Of a stretch of 64,000 bases of DNA, positions 27,051 through 35,035 are shown piece after piece. Source of the DNA: Zea mays (lineage: Eukaryota; Streptophyta; Magnoliopsida; Poales; Poaceae); NCBI RefSeq assembly GCF_902167145.1, contig NW_023366863.1:1-64000 (forward strand), written 5' to 3'. Each line of letters begins with the position of its first letter. Positions within the stretch are counted from its first letter, which is position 1. The notes under the pieces are model-generated. The model was not told the DNA's origin. It did not search any database and saw only the letters and a program-made list of their open reading frames with translations. Both the position numbers and the translations under genes were made by a program.

Positions 27051-27081
27051 TTGAGCCGAAGGTCCGAAAAAACACCTTCCC
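27051..27081 (-). repeat. Short direct repeat flanking the antisense gene (A, left copy)
   Basis: On the minus strand it begins GGGAAGGTGTTTTTTCGG and ends TTCGGCTCAA. A second copy lies at 30544-30572, beyond the other end of the antisense gene, in the same orientation. B and C carry the same pair. See the finding on flanking repeats. Confidence 0.6.
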
Positions 27082-27142
27082 TTTGCTAGAATAGCAACAT
27101 TCAATGACAAGTGGGGTCTTTCAACTTTCAACGCATCAAGCG

Positions 27143-27150
27143 CATAAATA
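27143..27150 (+). promoter_or_regulatory. Possible TATA box of the antisense gene in A
   Basis: CATAAATA lies about 145 bp upstream of the ATG at 27296, in the antisense direction relative to the element. The antisense gene of B and C has a better TATA (CTATATAAAC) at a similar distance. Position and conservation suggest an independent promoter. No transcription data were available. Confidence 0.4.
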
Positions 27151-27295
27151 CGGCCATGCCGCAAACTTATTTCGCACGCTTTCTGGCCAACCACTCCTGC
27201 TCATTCATTTTTTAGCTCTTGCGCACTGTGATCTGCTAAGTTTTTAGCTTTGAAGCTTCGGCTTTTTAAAAACAGTTTTTTTAGCGCTTCCGAAG

Positions 27296-30200
27296 ATGTC
27301 TGAAGCTGCTAAGAAGGCTGCTGCTGAGATGAAGCTGAGTCTTGATGAAGAGAAGAACCTAGGGTTTCTTATAGCGATGTCGAAGTCCAACACAGAAAAG
27401 ATTACCAAGGAAATTCTGGAGGGGCTGTCTGAAGATACTGGTGACAGTGAAAGTTATGATATGGACAGCGGTGGCGAAGACTCCGAAGATCGCCCCTGGC
27501 GACCAAGCCATTCAGTTTATGGTAAATCAACTATCAAAGAGAATCATCTTGTTAATATGAGAGGAAGGTATTTCCGGGATCTGTCCATTGTGAGGGTGGA
27601 CGAAGGGGAAAAAACTTGTCCACACCCTGAAGAAAATGAAGTTGTGGTGTACCGAAGCTTTTTGAAAGCTGGACTGCGATTCCCCTTGAGCAGCTTCGTC
27701 GTGGAGGTGTTGAAAATCTTCGAAGTCTATCTTCATCAACTTACTCCCGAGGCAATTATAAGGCTAAATATCTTCGTGTGGGCCGCGAGGAGCCAAGGTC
27801 TGAAGCCTGACGCAAGAAGCTTCTGTAATGTTCATGAATTATTATATGAAACAAAGCCTTGGGGCAAGGAACAGTACCATAACAACTTTGGCTGCTACAG
27901 CTTCGTTTCTCGGTCCGGGGCAAGCTGTCCCGTACCAACCTTTCGGAAGAGATGGCCCGGGGATTGGATGACAGAATGGTTTTATGTGAAGAATGACTTA
28001 TCAGCACGAGAAGACATCAAAGGTATAATTATGCGTCCTATTTGGCAAAGCTTCGGCCTTCGGAGGCCGAAGGTTGAAATGGATGAAGCCGCCGAAGAGT
28101 GCCAAAGGGCCTTTGGGGTAGTCTGCTCGTTTATTGGGTCAAGGGACTTGGTCCAAGAACACATTGCATTCAGGGTATGGCCACTTGCGGAGAAGTGGGA
28201 AATGCCGAAGGAGACCATTAAAGAGCCCGACGAAGGCGGTCTAGTTAGACTGAAATACACATTCAAATATGCTGATAAATTCGTTGAACCTGATGATGAC
28301 TGGTTGAAGAGCATTGAAAATTTAAGTGATGAGCTACTCGGGACCTACTCGAAGGCTGAAGATAATGCAATGTCAGCAGCCTTCGGAGGCCGAAAAAAGA
28401 AGAGACTGAATCGGGTATTCGATGCCATTGGGTTTGTCTACCCTGACTATCGTTATCCCACTCGAGGGCAGAAAAGAAAGAACACAACCTCTGTAGAAGA
28501 GGAAGCTGCAACTGCTCCTAGCGAGCCAGAATCAAAGAGAAAGAGGATAAAAGTCCTCACACACCGGCCACGCTATATTGAACCAGCTTCGGTGCCTGAG
28601 TTCACCGGAGAAGCTTCTTCGGCCACCGAAGCTGAACAGCCAACCTTGCTGCCAGAAACTGCAGAGATGGCCGAAGCACCATCCACAGAAAAAATGGAAG
28701 AAGCGAAAAAGCCGACTAAGGAAAAAACATTAGAAGTTTTGAGTCCTGCAGTAAATATTGAAACAGCAAAAAACCAAAAGGGGCCATCAGTGACCCCAAA
28801 AAGGAAAAGAATGGTAAATGTACTAGATGTCTTGGAGACAATTAAGTCTTCAAGCACAATTCCAAAAAAGAGTGTTGAAATTGCTGAAGCTTCTACTGAA
28901 GCTTCGGCTCAACAAGCTGAAGCTGGGCCTTCAGAGCCCTGCAAGGAGCAACCTTTTGAAGCCGAAGCAATAAAAATTCCAGAACCAGTATTAGTTGAAG
29001 AAACTGACACCGCCATCCCCGAAGCACCTGCCAGCATGCGTGATTACATGATACGACATGCTTCGGGGAAGAAGCTATCTGAAGAAGAAACTCATGAAGC
29101 CATCCATTATGCAAAGGAACTAAAATATCCGAAGGGGGCAGTAATATTCAATGGAACGAATGAAGATGACTTCTTATACTGCCTGCCTGACAACAAAGAG
29201 CTATCTGTCTGCCGAGAAATGGCCAGAAGTATTGGTTTCCCGAAGCTTGAATCTGGATTAAGCGCCATGACGAAAGAAGATCTCGCAGACAGTCTTGCGT
29301 ACAACAGCCTGAAGGTATAGGAATTAAACACTTGAAAAATCCCCTTATTTTTACGCAACTCATTCCTTTTTTCTTATATGAATTCTTTTTCGTATAGGGC
29401 CTGATCCTAAGCAACACACTAAGAGCCCAAAAGAGCGCCGAAGATGAAAGCTATGAAATTGCGTTTAATAATTTACGCTCCGAAGTTATCAGACTGAGAA
29501 ACGAAGCTTTGGAAAAAGATAAAATTCTGCTTACACTGGTAGATAAAGTGAAAAAAGACGAAGCTGCTTCAAAGGCCCAGGCCGAAGCTCAAAAACGCGA
29601 GATTAAAGATCTTCAGAAACAGCTGGCTAGAGCTAAAGAGGAGCGCGCGCTTGAGGAAACGAAACGAGAACTTAGTGATTTTATGGTCAGCAAATTGGAA
29701 TCAAAAGTTAAGGAGCTTCGCACATCTCAGGGGAAATGCTATGTCAAATCTGTAGAATGTGTGAATAAAATTAAATCCAGCTTCGCCAGCGTAGGCGCCT
29801 TTTCCAGCGAAGAGAATTTCTCTCGAGGCAATCCCGAAGGTCCGCTGGAATGGATTAGCCACGAAGCAGAGGCCTTCGAAGAGATTCTGAACAGTCGTGG
29901 CGACATATGCGCTTTTTCGGGCGCCAGAGGAATTGCTTGTGTCTTAGAGAAGAAGGGTTGCGAACATGTAAAATTTTTAGCTCAATCCGAAGCTACCTTA
30001 TCTTCCGAAGACATCAAGGACCCCTCGGCCGAAGCGAGCGCAGTTGGAGGCAAATTTTTTACTGATATCTGGAACGACTGCGGCCGAGGAATGGCGCGAG
30101 AGATCATTGAAAGAAGCGAAAAAGGCATTCACGATGCTAGAAGAGTAGCAGATGCTGCCGAAAGGAGTAGGGAGCCCGGAAGACAGTTAGGTACCAACTA

Positions 30201-30417
30201 GTCGTTCTTGTTGCGTTGTAATTTTCATTTTAAACTTTGCTCGCGATTTGTAAAAGTACTGAAGAAGTGTTCTCTTCGCTCAGAAACTGTTGGACGATCT
30301 GCCGTCCCCCACACAAAAGGGGATGAAGAAATTAATCAAATGGCCGAAACTATCATGGACAAGGTTGTTGACCAACTTCTGAATGAAGCCGCCGAAGCAG
30401 TATTGAGGGAAGATTAG
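27296..30417 (+). CDS. Antisense gene of element A, three exons, Transposase_28-like protein (981 aa)
   Basis: Exons 27296-29314, 29398-30190 and 30284-30417, introns 29315-29397 (GT...AG, phase 0) and 30191-30283 (GT...AG, phase 1). The joined length of 2946 nt is open to a TAG stop. Exon 1 (673 codons) has an acidic N-terminus, then a block at about residues 115-260 with FLKAGLRFP, YLHQLTPEAI and NNFGCYSFV, resembling the plant 'putative gypsy type transposon' family (Transposase_28, PF04195). It continues with basic patches (GGRKKKRLNR, KRKRIKV) and a low-complexity E/A/K/P stretch. Exon 2 starts with a long coiled coil. The protein is homologous throughout to the one in B and C. The gene runs opposite to gag. 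Function unknown; the basic patches could be nuclear localisation signals. The splice model is inferred from frame continuity and homology. Confidence 0.75.
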
Positions 30418-30950
30418 ATGCTATTTGGAAAAAACATTTAAAGTGTAATCTATGCAACACTTTGTACATTTGAATGTAATATACAAGTCTCCTTTCATTA
30501 TTGAATTCTTTACGATGCATGAAACATTAAATACATACCATTTTTGAGCCTTTGGCGAAAAAACACCTTCCCTTCTTTTCATGCTTCGTGAAGAAGGTAT
30601 TCTCCGTTAAAATTATTCTGATGAATCACATCCATGCTTCGTCAAAACATTCTTCGAAGCTATACTCCGAAGCTATACAACTTCGATATTGATCTGATAA
30701 AGCTCGCCCATGTTTCGTAAAAATATTCTCCGAAGCTGTATTCCGAAGCTGTACAATTTCGATGTCACTTTCTCAAAGCATCCTTTCGAAGGTTGAGAGT
30801 ATCTCCTTCTCTTGCCAAATGCAATATGATGTATGATGCTTATGCCATGCAAAATGATGTGATGATGTTATGTTATGCATGTGACATTTGTTCCGGAGAT
30901 ACACATAAAATATATTCGTAAGCTCTGCATTCCCTTGGGAACGTCTTTGG
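30418..30950. other. Non-coding region after the antisense gene of A
   Basis: This T-rich stretch is probably the 3' UTR of the antisense gene: TTTGTA-type motifs occur just after the stop. It holds the second flanking direct repeat (30544-30572) and two diverged copies, about 76 bp apart, of a segment starting CCATGCTTCG / CCATGTTTCG with repeated CCGAAGCT (30632-30775). No open frame of note. Confidence 0.55.
30544..30572 (-). repeat. Short direct repeat flanking the antisense gene (A, right copy)
   Basis: On the minus strand GGGAAGGTGTTTTTTCGCC, then AAAGGCTCAA. It matches the copy at 27051-27081 for about 25 of 29 positions and keeps the same orientation. Confidence 0.6.
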
Positions 30951-31139
30951 AGCTTCTTCGTCTTTTACTTAGACGGTATCAGCGTTGACTTTTCGCTGTA
31001 AGCCTCCCTTAGGAGCTTCTTCGCCTTTTACTTAGGCGGTATCAGCGTTGACTTTTCGCTGTAAGCCTCCCTTAGGAGCTTCTTCGCCTTTTACTTAGGC
31101 GGTATCAGCGTTGACTTTTCGCTGTAGGCTCTGCATTCC
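30951..31139 (-). repeat. 63-bp tandem repeat, three copies, with hairpins (A)
   Basis: Copies start at 30951, 31014 and 31077. Each contains CGCCTTTTACTTAGGCG or its variant GTCTTTTACTTAGAC and a second hairpin CAGCG-9-CGCTG. The first hairpin, read on the minus strand, is CGCCT-AAGTAAA-AGGCG. It is homologous to the 60-bp repeat of B and C. The repeat lies between the converging 3' ends of gag and the antisense gene. Weaker copies of the GGAACGACTTT part continue to about 31250. Confidence 0.8.
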
Positions 31140-31437
31140 TTTAGGAACGACTTCTGAGCAGAAAACTTACGCTGCGCTCCCTTTGGAACGACTTTTTGTG
31201 ACTTCATAAACTTACTCTGCGTTCCTTAGAACGACTTTCTGTTACTCCGAAGGATTTTTAATCCGAAGGTCCTCCTTGGTAACGGAAAAAGTTTTAGGCT
31301 TCAGCAACTTGGGCCTGTGGAGCAAATAGATTTTCCTCGTGGGAAACAACGAAATTATTACATGAAAACTATCAATGTTTTTTGCTTCACAGAAAATAAA
31401 ACTGAATAGAAAAGACTGCTATCAAAGGTAGGATATG
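31140..31437. other. Non-coding region after gag of A
   Basis: Degenerate continuation of the repeat region (CTGCGTTCC-like blocks about every 60 bp), then about 180 bp with no recognisable feature. There is no trace of protease or polymerase here, which is where pol would follow gag. Confidence 0.6.
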
Positions 31438-32952
31438 TCAATAAATGTGCTTCGACTCTGGCACAGTGCTGTTGACTGTGCGAGCTTCGGACTGTTCTCT
31501 GAAGTCCCTCTGATGTGGAGCGTATTGACTCCCTTCTGGCTGTTGACCTTGCTGCAATGGAGGTGGAGGCGGAAGCTGCTGCCAGGAAGCTTGAGGTTGA
31601 CTTGCCGAAGCTACAGAAGCCGCAGGGTGGTTGTCTATGTATTGTGGGACATAAGGCGGATGAAACGAAGCAGTATGCATAACCTGCTTCGACTGAGCTT
31701 GTTGAGATGCAGCTTCGGCTAGTTCCTTTTGCTTCTGGATTGTAACATGGCACGTCCTAGTGGTGTGGCCCTTGCCCTCTCCACAGAATAGGCAAAACAG
31801 TCTCCTTGGCTGATCTCCGAATCTTCCGCCGAAGCCCCTGGCGCCTCTGCCTCTTGGAGCTGGTGGCCGAAAGAAAGTTTGTTGTTGCCCCGAAGCCTGT
31901 GAGGAGCACTGCGGCCTGTTTTGCTGACTCCCCTTATCATCATTCTGAGTGTTGTGAATGGAACGGACATGCCTCGGGTAGTATCTTCCTCCGAAGCCCC
32001 TGGTCATCTCAGAAAATCTGAAGGCCTCCTCCCTTCTTTGGCGATAGTCATTGTCAGCACGAATGTACTCATCCATCTTTTGGAGCAATTTCTGCAAGGT
32101 CTGAGGAGGCTTCCGAGCAAAGTATTGAGCTGCAGGTCCAGGACGGAGCCCCTTGATCATGGCTTCGATAACGATTTCATTGGGCACCGTTGGTGCCTGC
32201 GCCCTCAATCGTAAGAACCTTCGGACATACGCCTGAAGGTATTCTTCGTGATCCTGAATACACTGGAAGAGGGCTTGAGCTGTAACCGGTTTCGTTTGAA
32301 ATCCTTGAAAGCTGGTCAGTAACATATCCTTCAGCTTCTGCCATGAAGTGATTGTTCCTGGCCGAAGGGAGGAATACCAGGTCTGAGCAACATTCCTGAC
32401 GGCCATGACGAAAGACTTCGCCATGATTGCAGCGTTGCCCCCGTACGAAGACACTGTTGCTTCGTAGCTCATCAAGAATTGCTTCGGGTCAGAGTGGCCG
32501 TCAAACATGGGGAGCTGGGGTGGCTTATAGGATGGAGGCCAAGGTGTAGCCTGCAGCTCAGCAGACAGAGGAGAAGCATCATCAAAAACAAAATTTCCCT
32601 GATGGAAATTATCATACCAGTCGTCTTCGTTGACGAAGCCCTCCTGATGAAGGTCTTTCTGATGAGGCCTTCTGTTCTGCTCATCGTGAGTGAGATGGCG
32701 AACTTCCTCAGAAGCTTCGTCAATTTGCCTTTGCAACTCAGCTAGGCGGGCCATCTTCTCCTTCTTCCTCTGCACTTGTTGATGTAGCATCTCCATCTCT
32801 CTGATTTCTTGGTCTAGCTCTTCTTCCTCAAGCGTCGGGCTGACGGCTTTTCTCTTCTGGCTTCGGGCCTCCCGAAGAGAGACGGTCTCCTGGTTGTGGT
32901 CCAGCGGTTGTAGTGGTGCTGCCTCAGTCGCTGAAGCTTTCTTCGGCGCCAT
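31438..32952 (-). CDS. gag: Gag polyprotein of element A (504 aa)
   Basis: Structural capsid protein that would form the cytoplasmic particle and package element RNA. Residues 1-45 are low complexity; 43-95 is charged and probably coiled coil. Residues 140-310 are a Retrotrans_gag-type capsid domain: MFDGHSDPKQFLMSYEA, then FVMAVRNVAQTWYSSL and RFLRLRAQAPTVPNE. A G/R-rich stretch (366-384) precedes one zinc knuckle at C387, C390, H396, C401. Its spacing CX2CX5HX4C is one residue longer than the usual CX2CX4HX4C. The C-terminus (405-504) is rich in Q and P. The ATG lies 75 nt after the LTR and is the first in the leader. The frame is intact and ends without any protease. Gag is full length for a plant Gypsy element and probably functional. 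Confidence 0.9.
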   Translation of the reverse strand: MAPKKASATEAAPLQPLDHNQETVSLREARSQKRKAVSPTLEEEELDQEIREMEMLHQQVQRKKEKMARLAELQRQIDEASEEVRHLTHDEQNRRPHQKDLHQEGFVNEDDWYDNFHQGNFVFDDASPLSAELQATPWPPSYKPPQLPMFDGHSDPKQFLMSYEATVSSYGGNAAIMAKSFVMAVRNVAQTWYSSLRPGTITSWQKLKDMLLTSFQGFQTKPVTAQALFQCIQDHEEYLQAYVRRFLRLRAQAPTVPNEIVIEAMIKGLRPGPAAQYFARKPPQTLQKLLQKMDEYIRADNDYRQRREEAFRFSEMTRGFGGRYYPRHVRSIHNTQNDDKGSQQNRPQCSSQASGQQQTFFRPPAPRGRGARGFGGRFGDQPRRLFCLFCGEGKGHTTRTCHVTIQKQKELAEAASQQAQSKQVMHTASFHPPYVPQYIDNHPAASVASASQPQASWQQLPPPPPLQQGQQPEGSQYAPHQRDFREQSEARTVNSTVPESKHIY

Positions 32953-33007
32953 AGCGAAGGTCTATAGCTTCTTAAGGTGTTCACGAAGACTCGAAGTGGA
33001 AGTGAGT

Positions 33008-33027
33008 TCACCGGAGGTGGGCGCCAA
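33008..33027 (-). other. Primer binding site and leader start of element A
   Basis: On the minus strand TTGGCGCCCACCTCCGGTGA directly follows the LTR end. TGGCGCC matches the complement of the 3' end of plant tRNA-Asp for seven bases and then departs, so the primer tRNA is uncertain. The same leader start occurs in B and C, extending about 34 nt before the sequences part. Confidence 0.6.
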
Positions 33028-33697
33028 TGTTGGGGACTTGTTCTCAAGTGCTAAGAGTTAAGAACAAGGCAACATAAAAAGTGTTAAGTGTTAAAATCCT
33101 TCGTCCTTCGAAGCATTATGTTCCTTCGGGAAATAATGAGTCTCGGACGAAGGTCATGAGAGACATACCTTCGTAAACATAACAAGTAATGACGAAGGAC
33201 TCACATAAAGCATGAAATATGATATAAGCATCACCATAGAATCATTTCTATTTTATTAACATGGAAAAACAGAAATGATTCCAAATTACAAATGTACCTT
33301 CGGTCCTGAGAGAAGGTGTAAAGTACGAGCGTGATGCCAAAAGCAAATGCCAAGTCAGCGTGAACAGTACGGGAGTACTGTTCATCTATTTATAGACGCG
33401 GGACGCAGCCCACGTAAAATTACATCCATGTCCATTACATTTGTTAACGGCTTATGGAAATCTGTCGAGGCCCCCGAAGTCTTTTCATCTTTGAGTCGGT
33501 TCCCCCTTCTGCCATCGCGCCGAAGCTTCCCTGCGCACAGCTTCGGCTACACTCGACCTTCGTCTGGTTCAGGCTTCGTCCTGGCCGTGCTCCATATTCA
33601 TAATTCTGGATCCGAAAATACCTGTTCACATAATCCACTCGGAAAACATTGTCAAATCATGTTTTTGAGGACCTTCGGAGGACGAAGGCCCCCAACA
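33028..33697 (-). repeat. Element A 5' LTR (670 bp)
   Basis: This is the promoter LTR of element A on the minus strand. TATA box CTATAAATAG at 33395-33386, followed by a 9-bp-arm palindrome (33362-33383). An AATAAA polyadenylation signal sits in a hairpin (arms 33239-33254 and 33266-33281). The 375 bp from 33402 to 33028 are about 93-95% like the LTRs of B and C, whereas the U3 part (33403-33697) is unrelated to theirs by eye. Confidence 0.93.
33362..33395 (-). promoter_or_regulatory. TATA box and adjoining palindrome in A 5' LTR
   Basis: CTATAAATAG (33386-33395 on the minus strand), then two bases, then GAACAGTAC-TCCC-GTACTGTTC (33362-33383). In B the loop is CCCC and the arms are identical. 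This would be the core promoter driving gag RNA. Confidence 0.75.
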
Positions 33698-34405
33698 GGT
33701 GGAGACCATTTCTTGGTCAAAAATCCGTAGGTGTTAGCCTTCAGTGTCATTGAAAATGGTCGTTCATGGCTATTTTCGACAAAAAATTAGGGTTGTGTGG
33801 CCATTGATCGTCGACCAGAGGCTCATACACCTCACCCCACATATGTTTCCTTGCCATAGATCACATTCTTGGATTTCTGGTGGAGACCATTTCTTGGTCA
33901 AAAATCCGTAGGTGTTAGCCTTCGGTATTATTGTAAATGGTCATTCATGGGTATTTTCGACAAAAATGGGGGTTGTGTGGCCATTGATCATCGACCATAG
34001 GCTCATACACCTCACCCCACATATGTTTCCTTGCCATAGATCACATTCTTGGATTTCTGGTGGAGACCATTTCTTGGTCAAAAATCCGTAGGTCTTAGCC
34101 TCTAATATTATTGAAAATGGTCGCTCATGGCTATTTTCATAAAAAAAATGGGGGTTGTGTGGCCATTTATCATCGACTAGAGGCTCATAAATCTCACCAC
34201 ACATATGTTTCCTTGCCATAGATCACATTCTTGGATTTTTGGTGGAGACCATTTCTTGGTCAAAAACTCGTACGTGTTAGCCTTCGGTATTATTGAAAAT
34301 GGTCGTTCATGGCTATTTTCGGCAAAATGGGGGTTGTGTGGCCATTGATCATCGACCAGAGGCTCGTACACCTCACCCCACATATGTTTCCTTGCCATAG
34401 ATTAC
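33698..34405 (-). repeat. K180 satellite between elements A and B
   Basis: 708 bp, about four 180-bp units in reverse orientation, no 202-bp variant. It starts with the GGTGG duplication of A and ends with the ATTAC duplication of B. It aligns without a break to 47124-47830, an uninterrupted copy of this part of the array. Confidence 0.93.
34401..34405. repeat. Target site duplication of element B (left)
   Basis: ATTAC before TGTTGGGCCC; repeated at 44006-44010 after CCCCAACA. A five-base duplication proves that both ends are original. Confidence 0.95.
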
Positions 34406-34624
34406 TGTTGGGCCCATGCTTCGTTGCGCCGAAGGTCTTGCGTGAAGAAGCAGCTTCGGCTGAAATCGTCCCCAGGAAATGGCCGAAGGTTCCTTTTTAT
34501 AGAGCTTCGGCGTTGCAAACCGACATAAAGATAGAATGACCTTTTTATCCATAGAGGTCTAAGATAATGTTGTAAACTTTTGTAAAGGGCATAATTGTAA
34601 TTCGTCACAGGCTGCGTCCTGTGT

Positions 34625-34658
34625 CTATAAATAGATGAACAGTACCCCCGTACTGTTC
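34625..34658 (+). promoter_or_regulatory. TATA box and palindrome in B 5' LTR
   Basis: CTATAAATAG, two bases, then GAACAGTAC-CCCC-GTACTGTTC, a perfect 9-bp inverted repeat. Core promoter for pol RNA. The same block lies at 43639 in the 3' LTR and at 50784 and 59798 in element C. Confidence 0.75.
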
Positions 34659-34739
34659 ACGCTGACTTGGCATTTGCTTTTGCGTCACGCTTGTACTTTT
34701 TACCTTCTCTCAGGACCGAAGGTACATTTGTAATTTGAA

Positions 34740-34778
34740 ATCATTTCTATTTTTCCATGTTAATAAAATAGAAATGAT
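34740..34778 (+). promoter_or_regulatory. Hairpin carrying the AATAAA polyadenylation signal
   Basis: Arms ATCATTTCTATTTT (34740-34753) and AAAATAGAAATGAT (34765-34778), perfect over 14 bp, loop of 11 nt. AATAAA (34762-34767) straddles loop and right arm. The hairpin is kept in element A, where the one base change leaves a G-U pair in RNA. Confidence 0.65.
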
Positions 34779-34991
34779 TCTATGATGATGCTTATATTAT
34801 ATTTCATGCTTTATATGAGTTCTTCGTCATTACTTGTTATGTTTACGAAGGTATGTCTCTTATGACCTTCGTCCGAAACTCATTATTTCCCGAAGGGACA
34901 TAATGCTTCGAAGGACGAAGGACTTTAACACTTAACACTTTTTATGTTGCCTTGTTCTTAACTCTTAGCATTTGAGAACAAGTCCCCAACA

Positions 34992-35009
34992 TTGGCGCCC
35001 ACCTCCGGT
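34992..35009 (+). other. Primer binding site of element B
   Basis: TTGGCGCCCACCTCCGGT follows the LTR end directly. Seven bases (TGGCGCC) fit a tRNA-Asp 3' end; further pairing is not evident. Identical in C and, on the minus strand, in A. Confidence 0.6.
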
Positions 35010-35035
35010 GAACTCACTTCCACTTTTCTGAGCTG

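Larger units (their letters stand above)
26320..33697 (-). mobile_element. Element A: gag-only Ty3/Gypsy LTR retrotransposon (7378 bp)
   Basis: Complete element flanked by GGTGG duplications, with two 670-bp LTRs that I find identical by eye. In element orientation (minus strand) the order is: 5' LTR 33697-33028, PBS, gag 32952-31438, about 1 kb with 63-bp tandem repeats, then a three-exon gene on the opposite strand (27296-30417), polypurine tract and 3' LTR 26989-26320. There is no protease, reverse transcriptase, RNase H or integrase. The element is therefore non-autonomous and must borrow Pol, in the manner of TR-GAG elements. From the TATA box to the LTR end it matches elements B and C closely, while the upstream U3 does not. 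Identical LTRs mean a very recent insertion. Confidence 0.93.
34406..34991 (+). repeat. Element B 5' LTR (586 bp)
   Basis: TGTTGGGCCC...TCCCCAACA. The first ~205 bp (U3) is specific to B and C. From about 34609 the sequence follows element A closely. TATA box CTATAAATAG 34625-34634; palindrome 34637-34658; AATAAA 34762-34767. Identical by eye to 43420-44005. Confidence 0.95.

Noticed and set aside
31719..31970. 83-aa and other frames across gag
   Set aside because: Alternative-frame shadows of the 504-aa Gag.
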